In this document: in pieces, positions 35,960 through 45,816 of the stretch
Numbering within the stretch: position 1 is the stretch's first letter
Layout: each line of letters opens with the position of its first letter
Assembly (NCBI RefSeq): GCF_035920445.1
Contig: NZ_CP109162.1
Span: 4,154,001-4,218,000, forward strand
From: Nocardia sp. NBC_01730
GTDB lineage: Bacteria > Actinomycetota > Actinomycetes > Mycobacteriales > Mycobacteriaceae
DNA length: 64,000 nt
Direction: 5' to 3'
The notes under the pieces: generated by a model
What the model was told of the DNA's origin: nothing
The model's input: only the letters and a program-made list of their open reading frames with translations
The model's database searches: none
Program-made: the position numbers and the translations under genes

Positions 35960-36164
35960 CGGAAACACCTCACGCACGAAAGGCGCGCGGGCGCAACGTG
36001 CGCGCAGCGCCGAGTAGCTGCACCAGATGCGAATGCGCCTGCAAGAGCAGTAGATAGCTGCTGGCGCGGAAGTGTTCTTCACCAGCCGATTCGAGGCTGG
36101 GACGGCACTTTGTCGGTGCCGTCACATATCTTGGGCGCATCGTGATCGACCGGGAGGGAGAACG

Positions 36165-36674
36165 ATGGCCTCGAATCCGAGTGCCACGCCGGATGAACCG
36201 GCATGGGAAAGCGCTTCTGTCGTGCGGGTTTTACCCGCCGTCGCACCGCGTAAACTGAACAAGGTGCCGTTCGTGGAGCTGGCCGACGGACGCCTCCAGG
36301 GCGTGGTGTCGAGTGGCTCCGATATTTCACGCGTGTATGTGGCGTCGGTGACCGCGGGGACGCATGGGCTGAGCTGTAGCACCAATAACAACCGGCCGTG
36401 CGGCGGGTTGAGCCAGGGGTGGGTCTGCAAGCATCTGGACGCACTCATCGCAGAAGCGGTGCTCCAGTACGGGCAGGACCGGGTGGCGCGGTTCCTGCGT
36501 GTCGAGGTCCCCGAGGGCACCCCACTCGCTAACTGCCTCAATGGAACTCGCGACCCGGCTCCGGCCGCCGTGGTGTTCAGCCGGTTCCTGCGGCATCTGA
36601 CCTACCTGGAACTGCCGGGTAGCGCGACGCCGATCCCGGAACTGCACTGGTTCCCGGCGGGGGTGGGTCGCTGA
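36165..36674 (+). CDS. SWIM-like zinc-finger protein, first gene of a MoxR/VWA operon, 169 aa
   Basis: ATG 36165 follows a strong GGAGGGAG box. A putative zinc site lies in the middle: C-x7-C-x8-C-x-H (LSCSTNNNRPCGG then QGWVCKHLDALI), close to the SWIM motif CxC-xn-CxH. Upstream, KVPFVELADGRLQGVVSSGS forms strands, as in SWIM proteins that bind nucleic acid or protein. Its stop overlaps the next start (TGATG). The E. coli yehQ gene of the yehLMPQ operon also encodes a SWIM protein, which supports the assignment. Confidence 0.7.
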   Translation: MASNPSATPDEPAWESASVVRVLPAVAPRKLNKVPFVELADGRLQGVVSSGSDISRVYVASVTAGTHGLSCSTNNNRPCGGLSQGWVCKHLDALIAEAVLQYGQDRVARFLRVEVPEGTPLANCLNGTRDPAPAAVVFSRFLRHLTYLELPGSATPIPELHWFPAGVGR

Positions 36675-38050
36675 TGCAGGCTGTACAACTGGCCGCGCTG
36701 GCGGTTACGCCCGACGGCGTCGCGGCGGCCCTGGACGCGGTGGGCCACTTCGATACCGCGCTGGTCAACGGCCTCGCCCGGGTTTCCGAACCGCAGAGCG
36801 CGGCACTGGCGGCGCTGGCCGGAGCCGTGGCGGGTTCGCCACTGGCCGAGGCGGTGGCGACGGCGGTGTCGAAGGTGAGCACGGGGGCGATCGGCACGGA
36901 TGAGCTGTCGGCGCTAGCCGCCGCCCGTGCCGCCCTGCTGGGCGCGGTGCACGACGCACTGGTCGAGCAGGCCGATACGGCACTGGGCCGCAATCGATCT
37001 GAGTGGACGGCCACGCCGAATGCCGCCGCCCCAAGCCCGCTCGCGGCGGGTTCCCGCGCCTGGCTGGGCGAACTGGCCATCGCCGGATGGCGCGGCGTGG
37101 ACCACGACCTGGTGGCGGCCGCCGATCAAACCGTGGAGTCGCTCCTGGCGGACCCCGCGCTGCGACGGCTGGCGATGCTGCTGGACGGCTTCACCGCCGA
37201 ACTGGGCGCCTCCGCGCCGATCGCCACCATGGACCGGGTGCCCGCGCGACGCTGGGCCGATCTGTGGACGCGCGCCCTGCTGCTGTCCTGGCGCGGCGCG
37301 GAATTCGCTGTGACCGAGTCGGTTTCGGGTCGGCTGCTGCCGCTGGGAGTGGACCTACACGAGCATGGGACCGCGGTACAGGCCCAGGTGCACGGCGTGC
37401 TGGAGGTCGCGGGCGCACCGACCCGTCGGGTGCGGGTATCGGTGGCCGCGGCCAAGGTGGACACCATTGTGGGACCGGCGGTTTGGCAATTGCTGGGCGC
37501 GCATCGGCAGTTGCTCACCGCGCTGGCCGAGCAACGCGCGCTGGAGCTCACCGACATGCCGCTGACGGCGACCGGTGACCTGCTGTGGGATGACGATCAG
37601 GCGAAGGCCGGGGAGGCCGCCGATCCGTTCGTCACCGCCACCGTGCAGCTGCCGCAGGCGCAGGCCCCGGCCCTCGCGCCGCTGGATAGCGATCCGGTGC
37701 ACATCGCCGAGCCGGTTCTGCTCGAGGGGTACCGGTTCCGCGACGGTGCAATGGAATTGGGCGAGCAGCGAATTCGGGTGGAACTGGACGCGCTGCCATC
37801 CGCCGGTCCACTCACTCCGGCCGGGGTGAGCGCCTCCAACACTATGATCGGACTGCTGCGCTGGGATGCCGGCGGCTGGTCGGTGCGACCGCTGGCCGTC
37901 CGGCGCAAGGTCAAGAGCGCACTCACCGCCTTCCACAACGGTGACTGGGCGCTCGGCCCGACCGATCCGAAAGTCGCCAAGGCACAGGCCAAGTCGGGCG
38001 ATGCCGTGGCGGTGTTGCGTGAACGCGCGGGACGGTTGCTGCGCAAATGA
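36674..38050 (+). CDS. Unrecognised alpha-helical protein of the MoxR/VWA operon, 458 aa
   Basis: Ala/Leu-rich, mostly helical for the first 180 residues, with a more beta-like C-terminal half (about 200-440) and a basic tail (VRRKVKSALTAFHNGDWALG, ending RAGRLLRK). No known domain or catalytic motif recognised. It lies between the SWIM and VWA genes with one-base overlap upstream and 40 nt downstream, so it should be a structural partner of the complex. Confidence 0.65.
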   Translation: MQAVQLAALAVTPDGVAAALDAVGHFDTALVNGLARVSEPQSAALAALAGAVAGSPLAEAVATAVSKVSTGAIGTDELSALAAARAALLGAVHDALVEQADTALGRNRSEWTATPNAAAPSPLAAGSRAWLGELAIAGWRGVDHDLVAAADQTVESLLADPALRRLAMLLDGFTAELGASAPIATMDRVPARRWADLWTRALLLSWRGAEFAVTESVSGRLLPLGVDLHEHGTAVQAQVHGVLEVAGAPTRRVRVSVAAAKVDTIVGPAVWQLLGAHRQLLTALAEQRALELTDMPLTATGDLLWDDDQAKAGEAADPFVTATVQLPQAQAPALAPLDSDPVHIAEPVLLEGYRFRDGAMELGEQRIRVELDALPSAGPLTPAGVSASNTMIGLLRWDAGGWSVRPLAVRRKVKSALTAFHNGDWALGPTDPKVAKAQAKSGDAVAVLRERAGRLLRK

Positions 38051-38090
38051 CTACAGCATCGCGAAGCGATTCCATGGGGGTGGCGGTCGG

Positions 38091-39437
38091 GTGACGGGTG
38101 GGCCGAATCACGAGACGCGACGCCAGATCCTGTACTGGCGTCTCCTGGCCGGTGTCTTCACCGGGGATCAGCAACCGACACTGGAACAGGCGAGCGCGGG
38201 CATCGTCGACGATCTGGGGTTGCCGCTGGCCGTGCTCGATCCGGGCATTTCCATCGACAATGTGGTGCAACGCTATCCGGAGATGAAGGCGCAGTTCGAA
38301 AGCCTCGACTTCTCCGAGACCGTCGACTCCACAGCCGAGACCGTGGATTCCGGAGCCGAGAACGAGGCCGCGGTCGATTCGCCCCGGCCCATCGGCGCGG
38401 CCGATGTCCACACCGCCGCACTGGTTTCCAAGCTGCTGCTGAACGTTTTCGCCACCGGCTCCGGCCAGGTCAGCGCCGCCCAGCTGGCGGGCTGGCAGTC
38501 CGATGCCACTTGGCTGCGCCGCTGCCTGGGTGAGGAGCAGGCCGGCGCCGTGCAAGGCGTACTCACCGGTCTGGAAGGCGAACTGGTGTCCCGCATGCGG
38601 CTGCGCGAAGTGCTGGCCGATCCGCACCTGGCCGCCCAGCTCACCCCGAGCATGTCGCTCATCGAACAGCTGTTGCGCGACAAGCACAATCTGTCCGGCG
38701 TGGCCCTGGCCAATGCCAAAAGCCTCATCCGCCGCTACATCGACGAGGTCGCCGCAGTCCTGCGCACCCAGGTGCAGCAGACCAGCGTCGGCACCGTCGA
38801 CCGCTCGGTCCCGCCCAAGCGCATCCTGCGCAACCTGGACGTGGACCGGACCATCTGGAAGAACCTGCCCAACTGGAACCCCCAGGACGAGCGTCTCTAC
38901 GTCGACCGGCTCTACTACCGCCAGACCGCCAAGCGCACCGTCCCCGCCCGCATGATCGTGGTGGTGGACCAGTCCGGTTCCATGGTCGACTCCATGGTGA
39001 ACTGCACCATTCTGGCGTCGATCTTCGCGGGCCTGCCCAAGGTGGATGTGCATCTCATCGCCTACGACACCCGCGCCCTGGATCTCACCCCGTGGGTGCA
39101 CGACCCGTTCGAGGTGCTGTTGCGGACCAATCTCGGTGGCGGCAACGACGGCCCGGTCGCCATGGCCATGGCCCAGCCCAAGATCACCGACCCGAAGAAC
39201 ACCGTGCTGGTGTGGATTTCGGACTTCTACGAGTTCGACCGCTCCCAGCCGTTGTTCGAGGCCATGGAGGCGGTGCACCGCTCCGGGGTGAAGCTCATCC
39301 CGGTCGGCTCGGTGAACAGCTCCGGCCACCAGAGCGTCAACCCGTGGTTCCGTGAACGGTTCAAAAACCTTGGCACCCCGGTTATTTCCGGACGCATCCA
39401 GAAGCTCGTGCACGAACTCAAGAACTTTCTCGACTAG
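38091..39437 (+). CDS. VWA-domain protein (YehP-like), 448 aa
   Basis: GTG 38091 is the best start in frame. The C-terminal von Willebrand A domain (about 285-440) has an intact MIDAS: D293-x-S-x-S in VVVDQSGSMVDS, and later the ISDFYEF segment. The N-terminal 280 residues are helical, with a conserved-looking PPKRILRNLDVDRTIWKNLP linker before the VWA. VWA proteins with MoxR ATPases form chaperone-like or substrate-selecting pairs. Soluble, no signal peptide. Confidence 0.85.
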   Translation: MTGGPNHETRRQILYWRLLAGVFTGDQQPTLEQASAGIVDDLGLPLAVLDPGISIDNVVQRYPEMKAQFESLDFSETVDSTAETVDSGAENEAAVDSPRPIGAADVHTAALVSKLLLNVFATGSGQVSAAQLAGWQSDATWLRRCLGEEQAGAVQGVLTGLEGELVSRMRLREVLADPHLAAQLTPSMSLIEQLLRDKHNLSGVALANAKSLIRRYIDEVAAVLRTQVQQTSVGTVDRSVPPKRILRNLDVDRTIWKNLPNWNPQDERLYVDRLYYRQTAKRTVPARMIVVVDQSGSMVDSMVNCTILASIFAGLPKVDVHLIAYDTRALDLTPWVHDPFEVLLRTNLGGGNDGPVAMAMAQPKITDPKNTVLVWISDFYEFDRSQPLFEAMEAVHRSGVKLIPVGSVNSSGHQSVNPWFRERFKNLGTPVISGRIQKLVHELKNFLD

Positions 39438-39450
39438 GAGACCAGCCATC

Positions 39451-40569
39451 ATGAACGACGTTTTGCGCGCCCCCGCCGAGGTCAAGTACGCCGAGGAACT
39501 GGATTGGCTGGAGTCCGTCGACGACGGCCCCAAGCCGTTCGCGTGGCGGCTGAGCCCGAAGATGGTGCGGCTGTTCATTCTCGGCTCCGAACGCGCCGAC
39601 GGACTGGACCGCCAGGTGGAGCAGAAGTGGTTCGGTGACCGCAGTTTCGTCGAGCGCAGCATTGTCACCCTGGCCTCGGACCGGGGTCTGCTGCTCATCG
39701 GTGATCCGGGTACCGGCAAGAGCTGGCTGGCCGAGCTGCTGGCCGCGGCCATCAGCCGCAATTCCACACTGGTGGTGCAGGGCACCGCCGGCACCACCGA
39801 GGACCACATCAAGTACTCGTGGAACATCTCCATGGTCATCGCCAAGGGGCAGTCGAGGGAGTCGATGATCCCGTCCCCGATCATGACCGCCATGGAGCAG
39901 GGCGTGATCGGCCGCTTCGAGGAGCTCACCCGCTCCACCAGCGACGTGCAGGACGCGCTGATCTCCATCCTGTCGGAGAAGTACGTCTCCATCCCCGAGC
40001 TCGACGACGACAATGTGGTGTTCGCGCAGCCGGGCTTCTCCATCATCGCCACCGCCAACAGCCGCGACCGGGGTGTGAACGACCTGTCCTCGGCGCTCAA
40101 GCGGCGCTTCAACTTCGTGCGCATTCCGGTGGTGTCCAACAAGAAGAGCGAGGCGGAGATCGTGCGTTTCCGCACCGCGGAACTGCTGCGCCGCCATTCC
40201 CTTGAACTGGAACTGCCACCCACGCTGCTGGACATCCTGCTGGAGAGCTTCGCCGATCTGCGCGCCGCCGCGGCCGCCGCCACCAGCGACGACGGCAAGC
40301 TGGAATCGGCGCTGTCCACCGCCGAGCAGATCGGTGTGCTCGAGGACGCCATCCTGCACAGCCAGTTCTTCGGTGCGAAGGAATTGCGCGCCGAGACCCT
40401 CGCCGGTTCGCTGGTCGGGTCCCTGGCCCGGCGCACGCCCGAGGACCTGGCCATTCTCAACAAGTACCTGCACGGCGTGGTCGAGCCGCGTACCAAGGAC
40501 AAGAAGGGCAATGCCGCCTGGGGTGAATTCCTGGAGGGCGGCCGGGCGGCGATCGCGAGGCTGTCGTGA
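39451..40569 (+). CDS. MoxR-like AAA+ ATPase (YehL-like), 372 aa
   Basis: ATG 39451 is preceded by AGGAGA. Walker A GDPGTGKS at residues 84-91; the Walker B region is IGRFEELTRS rather than the usual hhhhDE; sensor 1 is IIATANSRDRG; the arginine finger lies in LSSALKRRFN. MoxR ATPases remodel or load metal or cofactor onto proteins together with VWA partners. It overlaps the DUF5682 gene by GTGA, implying fixed stoichiometry. Confidence 0.88.
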   Translation: MNDVLRAPAEVKYAEELDWLESVDDGPKPFAWRLSPKMVRLFILGSERADGLDRQVEQKWFGDRSFVERSIVTLASDRGLLLIGDPGTGKSWLAELLAAAISRNSTLVVQGTAGTTEDHIKYSWNISMVIAKGQSRESMIPSPIMTAMEQGVIGRFEELTRSTSDVQDALISILSEKYVSIPELDDDNVVFAQPGFSIIATANSRDRGVNDLSSALKRRFNFVRIPVVSNKKSEAEIVRFRTAELLRRHSLELELPPTLLDILLESFADLRAAAAAATSDDGKLESALSTAEQIGVLEDAILHSQFFGAKELRAETLAGSLVGSLARRTPEDLAILNKYLHGVVEPRTKDKKGNAAWGEFLEGGRAAIARLS

Positions 40570-43346
40570 TCGTCTCCGATACCCGGTCCACGCCGAATAC
40601 CTTTGCCGCGCTGCGGGATCAGTTGGCGGACGCGGCCGTCGCGTTCGCCGGGATGCCTGGGGCGGCGGGCGACATCCTGACGGGCATGGTCGACGATGTC
40701 GACCGGGCGCTGTCGGAGCGGTTGGAGATCTTCCCGGTCTGTCACCACTCACCCGCCTCTGGTCTGGCCATGGTGCGGCGGCTGCGCGAAAAGCAGCCGA
40801 GCGTCATCTACCTGGAACTGTGCGAAGACTTGCGGCCGCTGCTGGACGAACTGCGCAACTGCCGGTTGCCGGTCGCCTTGCAGGCCTTCGCCACCGATAT
40901 CGAGGGTTTCCCGGCGGAATGGGCACCGCTGTCGGTGGTCGCGCCGATCACCGAATCGTCGGCCGAGTACCAGGCCATCGCCTATGCGCTCGAAACGCCT
41001 GGTGTCGAACTGGTACTGGTGGATCGGTCCACCGATCACGTCTTCCAGTGGGCTCCCAAAAGGGCGGAGTCGGAAACACCTGCCGACGACGAGCCGCCCG
41101 AGGACGAGGGCCTACACGGCGCTGCGGTGGGCATCGAAATCGGTGATCTGCGACCGCGTTTCGCCGAACTCGAAGAACACCTACTGCACCACGGCAAGGT
41201 CCGGCACTGGTCGGAATGGTGGGACCAGTACGTGGAGCAGCCCCTCGTGGACGCCGATTACGACACCTACCGCCAGGTCATGGTGATGATCGGCAGCCTG
41301 TTCCGGCGGCTACGGCGCGGCAGCACCATCGAGGACGAGCACCGCGAGCGGTACATGTGGACCCGCATGCGGGAACACCTGGCCGCTAACGACATCGATC
41401 CGGCACAGGTGTTGTATGTGTGCGGCGCGGCCCATGCGGCCAGCCCGGTCGAACAGTTCGGGCTGGAGTCGGACGCGGCGTTCGAGATCTCGTCGCGCTC
41501 GGCCACCAAGTGGCACTACGGGCTCATCCCGTCCAGCCATTCCGCCATCGAGGTGCAGTTCGGGCTGGCCGGCGGCGCGGTGTCGATCGCGGCGGCCACC
41601 TGGGCGAAGGGATTGCGGCGCGGCAGATTGCAGTCGTTCCAGCTGGAGGGCCAGCAGGGAACGAAGAAGCGCTCCAGGAAGCCGCCGCTGCTGCCAGCGG
41701 AACCGGAAGCCGAAGTGACGGACCACCTTTCGGGCTTCCTGTCCCGGCCGCCGGTGCTGGACCCACTCGATGAGGCCGAACTGCTGGAATGGTCGGTGGA
41801 TATCGTCCGGCTGGCCCGGCGCAATGGCTACCTGGCCAGCACCGCCGACGCCATCGCCATCTTCGAGACCTCGATCCTGCTGGCGGGCTTGCGCAATCGG
41901 GCCCGTCCGACGCCGTACGACTTCCAGGACGCGGCCGTCACCTGCCTCGAGAAGGACCGGGTGCCGGGGCGGCGCGATGTGCGGCGGCTGTGCGAAATCC
42001 TGCTCGGCGGCGACCGCATCGGCCAGGTCGGATACGCGGCACTGCCGCCGCTGGCCCGTGATGCGCTCGACCGGCTGCAACCGTTGGGACTGGACCTGTC
42101 CAAGCGGACGCTGCAGCGCGCACTGCTGGACCTGAAGGTGAATCCGGACCTGCGTCCATGCTCGGATCTGCTGTGGCTGCTGCGCAGGTTGCTGCCGCAA
42201 GACGCACTGCGGCCCATTATGGGTTCGCGCGGACTGGGTGAGACCTCGATCCAGGAGAGCTGGGATATCGGGCTCGGCAAATACCAGCGCTCGCTGGTGG
42301 AGCTCGGCTACGAGGGCGTGTCGGTCGAGCAGGTGCTGGAACAGCGCCTGCGGCGTGCGGTCGACGCACCGGACACGACAGCGGCCGTGGCGCTGGGCGC
42401 GGTCGAGGACGCGCTGGTGTATCTGGGATCGGTCCGGCTCGCCGACGAGCTGGGCAATCGCGCGGTCGAACTCCTCGCCGCCGAGCGAACGGTCGACGAT
42501 GCGCCCGTCGTGCTTCGGCGTATCCGGATGCTGCTCAACTACTTCCGCTCCACCGAAGGCGGCTTGCCGGCGTGGTGCGAACGTTTCGTGACGGCCGGGT
42601 ACGCGCACTACTGCACCCTGCTGCCCACCGCCTTCGCCGCCGAGGAGACCGGACCGGCGCAGGTGGCGGCCATGCTGGGCTTCCTGTTCGGGATGGAGAA
42701 CCTGGCGCTGTCACTGGGCTGCGATCACACCCAGCTGGAACTGGCGGTGCTGCAATCGCATCCGGAGGCGCCTTCCAAGGTCGCCCTGTTGTGGGCGGCA
42801 CGGTTCCAGCTCAGCATGCTGACCATGGCCGAGCTGCGCGAGCGGTGCGACGGGATGCTGGCCAATCCGCTGGTGCTGCCGACGGTTCCGCAGTACGTGA
42901 GCGGTTTCGTACAGGCCATCGACCCCGCTCCGTCGCTGAAACCCTTTGTGGTGGAGCTGTTGTCGAAGGCCTTCGGCACGCTGCCGGACGCGGTGCTGCT
43001 GCCGTGGCTGCCGAAGCTCATCACCACTCTGAAGGACCAGGCGGGCGACCTGATCCCGGGACTGGTCCGGGAAGCGGGCCGCACCTTCCCCGGCGCACTG
43101 CCCGCCGTGGACACCTTCGTGCCGCCCTGGTCGGTCGAATTCACCACGGCCGCAACGCCGGTGGCTGCGGCACCGCGCGGGCCGGTCACCGAACTACTGG
43201 CCGCCCACCCCGCCGCCTGCGACGCGCTCGCCGGACTGCTCGGCGTCGCGGGCGGCTGGCAGGAGGCCGGCAACCGCGAGGTAACCGGTTTGCTCGACCG
43301 GTTCCCCGCAACCGCCGCCGCACTGGCGGCGCAGCTCGGAGTGTAG
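40566..43346 (+). CDS. DUF5682-family protein (YehM-like), 926 aa
   Basis: The N-terminal part (to about 330) contains IFPVCHHSPASGLAMVRRL, YLELCEDLRPLL and a later VLYVCGAAHAAS; the His/Glu pattern resembles the TIKI/TraB/ChaN-type hydrolase fold proposed for DUF5682. The rest is a long helical, probably repeat-like region (about 380-926). This is the largest gene of the operon and the last. It could be the effector or scaffold of the MoxR-VWA machine. No membrane helices. Confidence 0.75.
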   Translation: MIVSDTRSTPNTFAALRDQLADAAVAFAGMPGAAGDILTGMVDDVDRALSERLEIFPVCHHSPASGLAMVRRLREKQPSVIYLELCEDLRPLLDELRNCRLPVALQAFATDIEGFPAEWAPLSVVAPITESSAEYQAIAYALETPGVELVLVDRSTDHVFQWAPKRAESETPADDEPPEDEGLHGAAVGIEIGDLRPRFAELEEHLLHHGKVRHWSEWWDQYVEQPLVDADYDTYRQVMVMIGSLFRRLRRGSTIEDEHRERYMWTRMREHLAANDIDPAQVLYVCGAAHAASPVEQFGLESDAAFEISSRSATKWHYGLIPSSHSAIEVQFGLAGGAVSIAAATWAKGLRRGRLQSFQLEGQQGTKKRSRKPPLLPAEPEAEVTDHLSGFLSRPPVLDPLDEAELLEWSVDIVRLARRNGYLASTADAIAIFETSILLAGLRNRARPTPYDFQDAAVTCLEKDRVPGRRDVRRLCEILLGGDRIGQVGYAALPPLARDALDRLQPLGLDLSKRTLQRALLDLKVNPDLRPCSDLLWLLRRLLPQDALRPIMGSRGLGETSIQESWDIGLGKYQRSLVELGYEGVSVEQVLEQRLRRAVDAPDTTAAVALGAVEDALVYLGSVRLADELGNRAVELLAAERTVDDAPVVLRRIRMLLNYFRSTEGGLPAWCERFVTAGYAHYCTLLPTAFAAEETGPAQVAAMLGFLFGMENLALSLGCDHTQLELAVLQSHPEAPSKVALLWAARFQLSMLTMAELRERCDGMLANPLVLPTVPQYVSGFVQAIDPAPSLKPFVVELLSKAFGTLPDAVLLPWLPKLITTLKDQAGDLIPGLVREAGRTFPGALPAVDTFVPPWSVEFTTAATPVAAAPRGPVTELLAAHPAACDALAGLLGVAGGWQEAGNREVTGLLDRFPATAAALAAQLGV

Positions 43347-43473
43347 CCGCGCGGAGCTGACGCGGGCCCGGCCGGTTCGTCCCAGAAATGGGCGGCCGGG
43401 TGTCCGCCGAACGGGCCCGGCCAATACACATGCCCCAGCCCCGTTTCGTCGGCCGCCGCGTCGACGACATTGG

Positions 43474-45816
43474 CTATCGGTGAGCCGGAGGGTGGACCCA
43501 CGAGCCCCACGGACCGCCGCACGGCGTCGCCGACTGAGTCCGACCATGCGGAGATTTGAAAGCCGTTGTGTGCCTTCCATGCTCGAAACTTGACTGTTGC
43601 GCTTTACGGGGTGATTTTGTGCACGTCGATGACACCCTTGTCGTCTCGGACGTCATATGTGGTGGCGTAGACGGCGCCTTTTCGGTCGACGGCGATACTG
43701 CCTGTGGGTTGGGTTGCCAGGGTTGCGACCGGTTCGGCGCTGGTGGCTCCGGGTGCCAGGCCACGATCTGCCAGCCGGGGCTGTCCGTGAGGTAGACGTT
43801 GCCGCGTTCCACGGCGTACAGGGTGCCGAAGTCATCGACTGCGACGCCTTCGATGCCGTCGTGAGCCAACCTGGGAAATTGCAGCTCGACCGCCTTCGAC
43901 GCCCCGGCAGGCAGCTTGAAGATTGTCTTGTCGATGGACGCGTAAACGTTACCCGCGGGATCGGCTGCGACACCGTGTATTTTGCCCTGAGGGAATGGCA
44001 GTGCGATCGGTTCCGTCGCTCCGGGAGCGAATTTCAGCACCCACGATTCACTCCCGAGGTAAAGGTTGTATGCCGCATCGACGGTGATCACCTCTATCAT
44101 GTCGTTGCGGCTGATGTCGTGCTGTCGCGGGACGTGAAGTGGCAGTTCGGTGGTCGAGAGGATTCCGGGAGCCAGTTTCCAGATCCGGCGGCCGTCGGTG
44201 AGGAATGCGGCGCCGCTGTCGTCGACGGCGGTTCCGGTCGCGAACCACACGTATTCGGCCTGGAGCGGCAGAGGCGTCGGGTGGGGCGAGCTGGGGCCGA
44301 ATTTCAGTGCGGCCCACCCGTACGGCGGGTAGTAGCGGCTGTTGTTGATCGTCATGTAGACGCCACCGGCGTCATCGGCAGCGATCGCGGAGACGACACC
44401 GGCGCCGTCGGCGCGGACGGTGAACTGAACCGTGTCGGTCGACAGCGATCGGGGGCCCGGGCGGGCGGCCGCATGACCCGAGTCGTGCACCAATGCTACG
44501 TAGGCGACCATGACGACCACGAGGACAACGAATGTCATCAGGGCAGCGAACACCGGTCTGATACGCGGTCGGCCCGGAGCCGCCGAGACGGATTGCCCAG
44601 GGGTTGACGGGGCGCTGCCTGTTTCGTCCTGGACAGGTTGGTCGCCGACCGGCGGTAACGACGGCGCCGTGGTGGCCGGCCCCCTCGTGGCGGCGTCACC
44701 GGCCGCCAACAGCACGGTGATGTCAGCGGCGCTCGGCCGCTGTGCCGGGTCTTTGGCCAGGCACTGCAGGAGCGGTTCACGCAGTGATGTGGGTGCCCAG
44801 GTGAGGTCGGGTTGGGCGGCTACCACGCGCTGCAGTAGCACGTGCGGTGCACCGTCGCCGAACGGGCCGGTGCCGGTGGTGGCATACACCAACAGCGCAC
44901 CGAGTGCGAAAACGTCGCTGAAAGGCGTAGCCGGCATTCCCACGGCGACTTCGGGGGCGGCGTAGCCGACGAGGGTGCTGCGTGTAGAGGCCGGTCGCTG
45001 GTCGGGTCCGATCGAGACGGTGTCGGGGGCGAGGTTGCCGTGTGTCCGGCCACTCTCGTGCTCGTCGGCGAGGTTTCGAGCGACACGGACGCCCAGCGCG
45101 CGCACCGCAGTCTCCGACAGCGGGCCGTGTGACTCGACGAACTGCTGCAGTGAAACTCCGTCCTCGGCAACGGGTACGGTGTCGCGGGGCGAACGACTCG
45201 CGTCTGCGCTCTCCGTCGGTGTCGACGACGAGTCAGGCCAGAGCGCGGGCTGAGTGTCCGCTTGTCTACTCGCCTGCTGCGGCGCCACTACGGGCAATCG
45301 GCCGGGCTCAGGCGATCGCTGCTCGGAGGCGTCGACAGGCACGACGATCGTGTCGGTCAGTTTGTCGGCGAAAGTCTGTCGTTGCGGGTCCCAGATCGGC
45401 CACAGGTAGCCGAGGAAGCAGGGCAGGGAGTCCACGAGGTGGGCCAGCTGGCGGGCCAGCGCGCGGCCGATACCGACCGGACGCGCGGAGGCTCTGTCCA
45501 CCAGGCGGATGCCGAGTAGCCACTTGCCCAGGCTTCGGCCCGTGCGCCCGTGCGCGATCACGGTGTTGACGATCAGGGTGGCGGTCAGCAGGACGACGTC
45601 GATCACGCCGAAGGCCCGCAGGACTCGCCTGTTGCCTTCGATGTATTCGATGGCGCCAACCGTCCGGCCCAGGTCTTCACTCTGCGGCGCCCACGCGTCA
45701 CGGATGGGTATCTCGATCAGCCGCACCAACACCAGCACCGCGACGACGAGCAGCCCATCGACTATCCCGGCTGCCACCCGAACGCCCCATGCCGCGTACC
45801 GCCGGTCGCCGCTCAT
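43474..45816 (-). CDS. RDD / pseudokinase / beta-propeller membrane protein, with a probable 3' frameshift
   Basis: As read, 780 aa: an N-terminal RDD domain with membrane helices (about 1-165), a degenerate PknD-like kinase C-lobe (about 200-370), one transmembrane helix (FAALMTFVVLVVVMVAYVAL) and an extracellular NHL-type beta-propeller (about 470-690). The catalytic loop HRD is replaced by HGNLAPD, and no DFG or ATP lysine is seen, so it is a pseudokinase. After GWQIV (near 43760) the frame turns to noise, while the adjacent frame reads LAPGATSAEPVATLATQPTG and ends VIDVHKITP at 43604, completing the propeller. A one-base loss near 43757-43763 is likely. Confidence 0.75.
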   Translation of the reverse strand: MSGDRRYAAWGVRVAAGIVDGLLVVAVLVLVRLIEIPIRDAWAPQSEDLGRTVGAIEYIEGNRRVLRAFGVIDVVLLTATLIVNTVIAHGRTGRSLGKWLLGIRLVDRASARPVGIGRALARQLAHLVDSLPCFLGYLWPIWDPQRQTFADKLTDTIVVPVDASEQRSPEPGRLPVVAPQQASRQADTQPALWPDSSSTPTESADASRSPRDTVPVAEDGVSLQQFVESHGPLSETAVRALGVRVARNLADEHESGRTHGNLAPDTVSIGPDQRPASTRSTLVGYAAPEVAVGMPATPFSDVFALGALLVYATTGTGPFGDGAPHVLLQRVVAAQPDLTWAPTSLREPLLQCLAKDPAQRPSAADITVLLAAGDAATRGPATTAPSLPPVGDQPVQDETGSAPSTPGQSVSAAPGRPRIRPVFAALMTFVVLVVVMVAYVALVHDSGHAAARPGPRSLSTDTVQFTVRADGAGVVSAIAADDAGGVYMTINNSRYYPPYGWAALKFGPSSPHPTPLPLQAEYVWFATGTAVDDSGAAFLTDGRRIWKLAPGILSTTELPLHVPRQHDISRNDMIEVITVDAAYNLYLGSESWVLKFAPGATEPIALPFPQGKIHGVAADPAGNVYASIDKTIFKLPAGASKAVELQFPRLAHDGIEGVAVDDFGTLYAVERGNVYLTDSPGWQIVAWHPEPPAPNRSQPWQPNPQAVSPSTEKAPSTPPHMTSETTRVSSTCTKSPRKAQQSSFEHGRHTTAFKSPHGRTQSATPCGGPWGSWVHPPAHR

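Noticed and set aside
35768..36082. Open frames on both strands with perfect 7-residue repeats (SSILDPR, RIEDRGS types)
   Set aside because: They are produced by the heptanucleotide repeat, which stays open in every frame. There is no ribosome-binding site and no sequence outside the repeat that looks coding.
37923..40748. 941-codon minus-strand frame across the VWA/AAA genes
   Set aside because: Antisense shadow caused by strong third-position GC; the plus-strand genes have Walker and MIDAS motifs.
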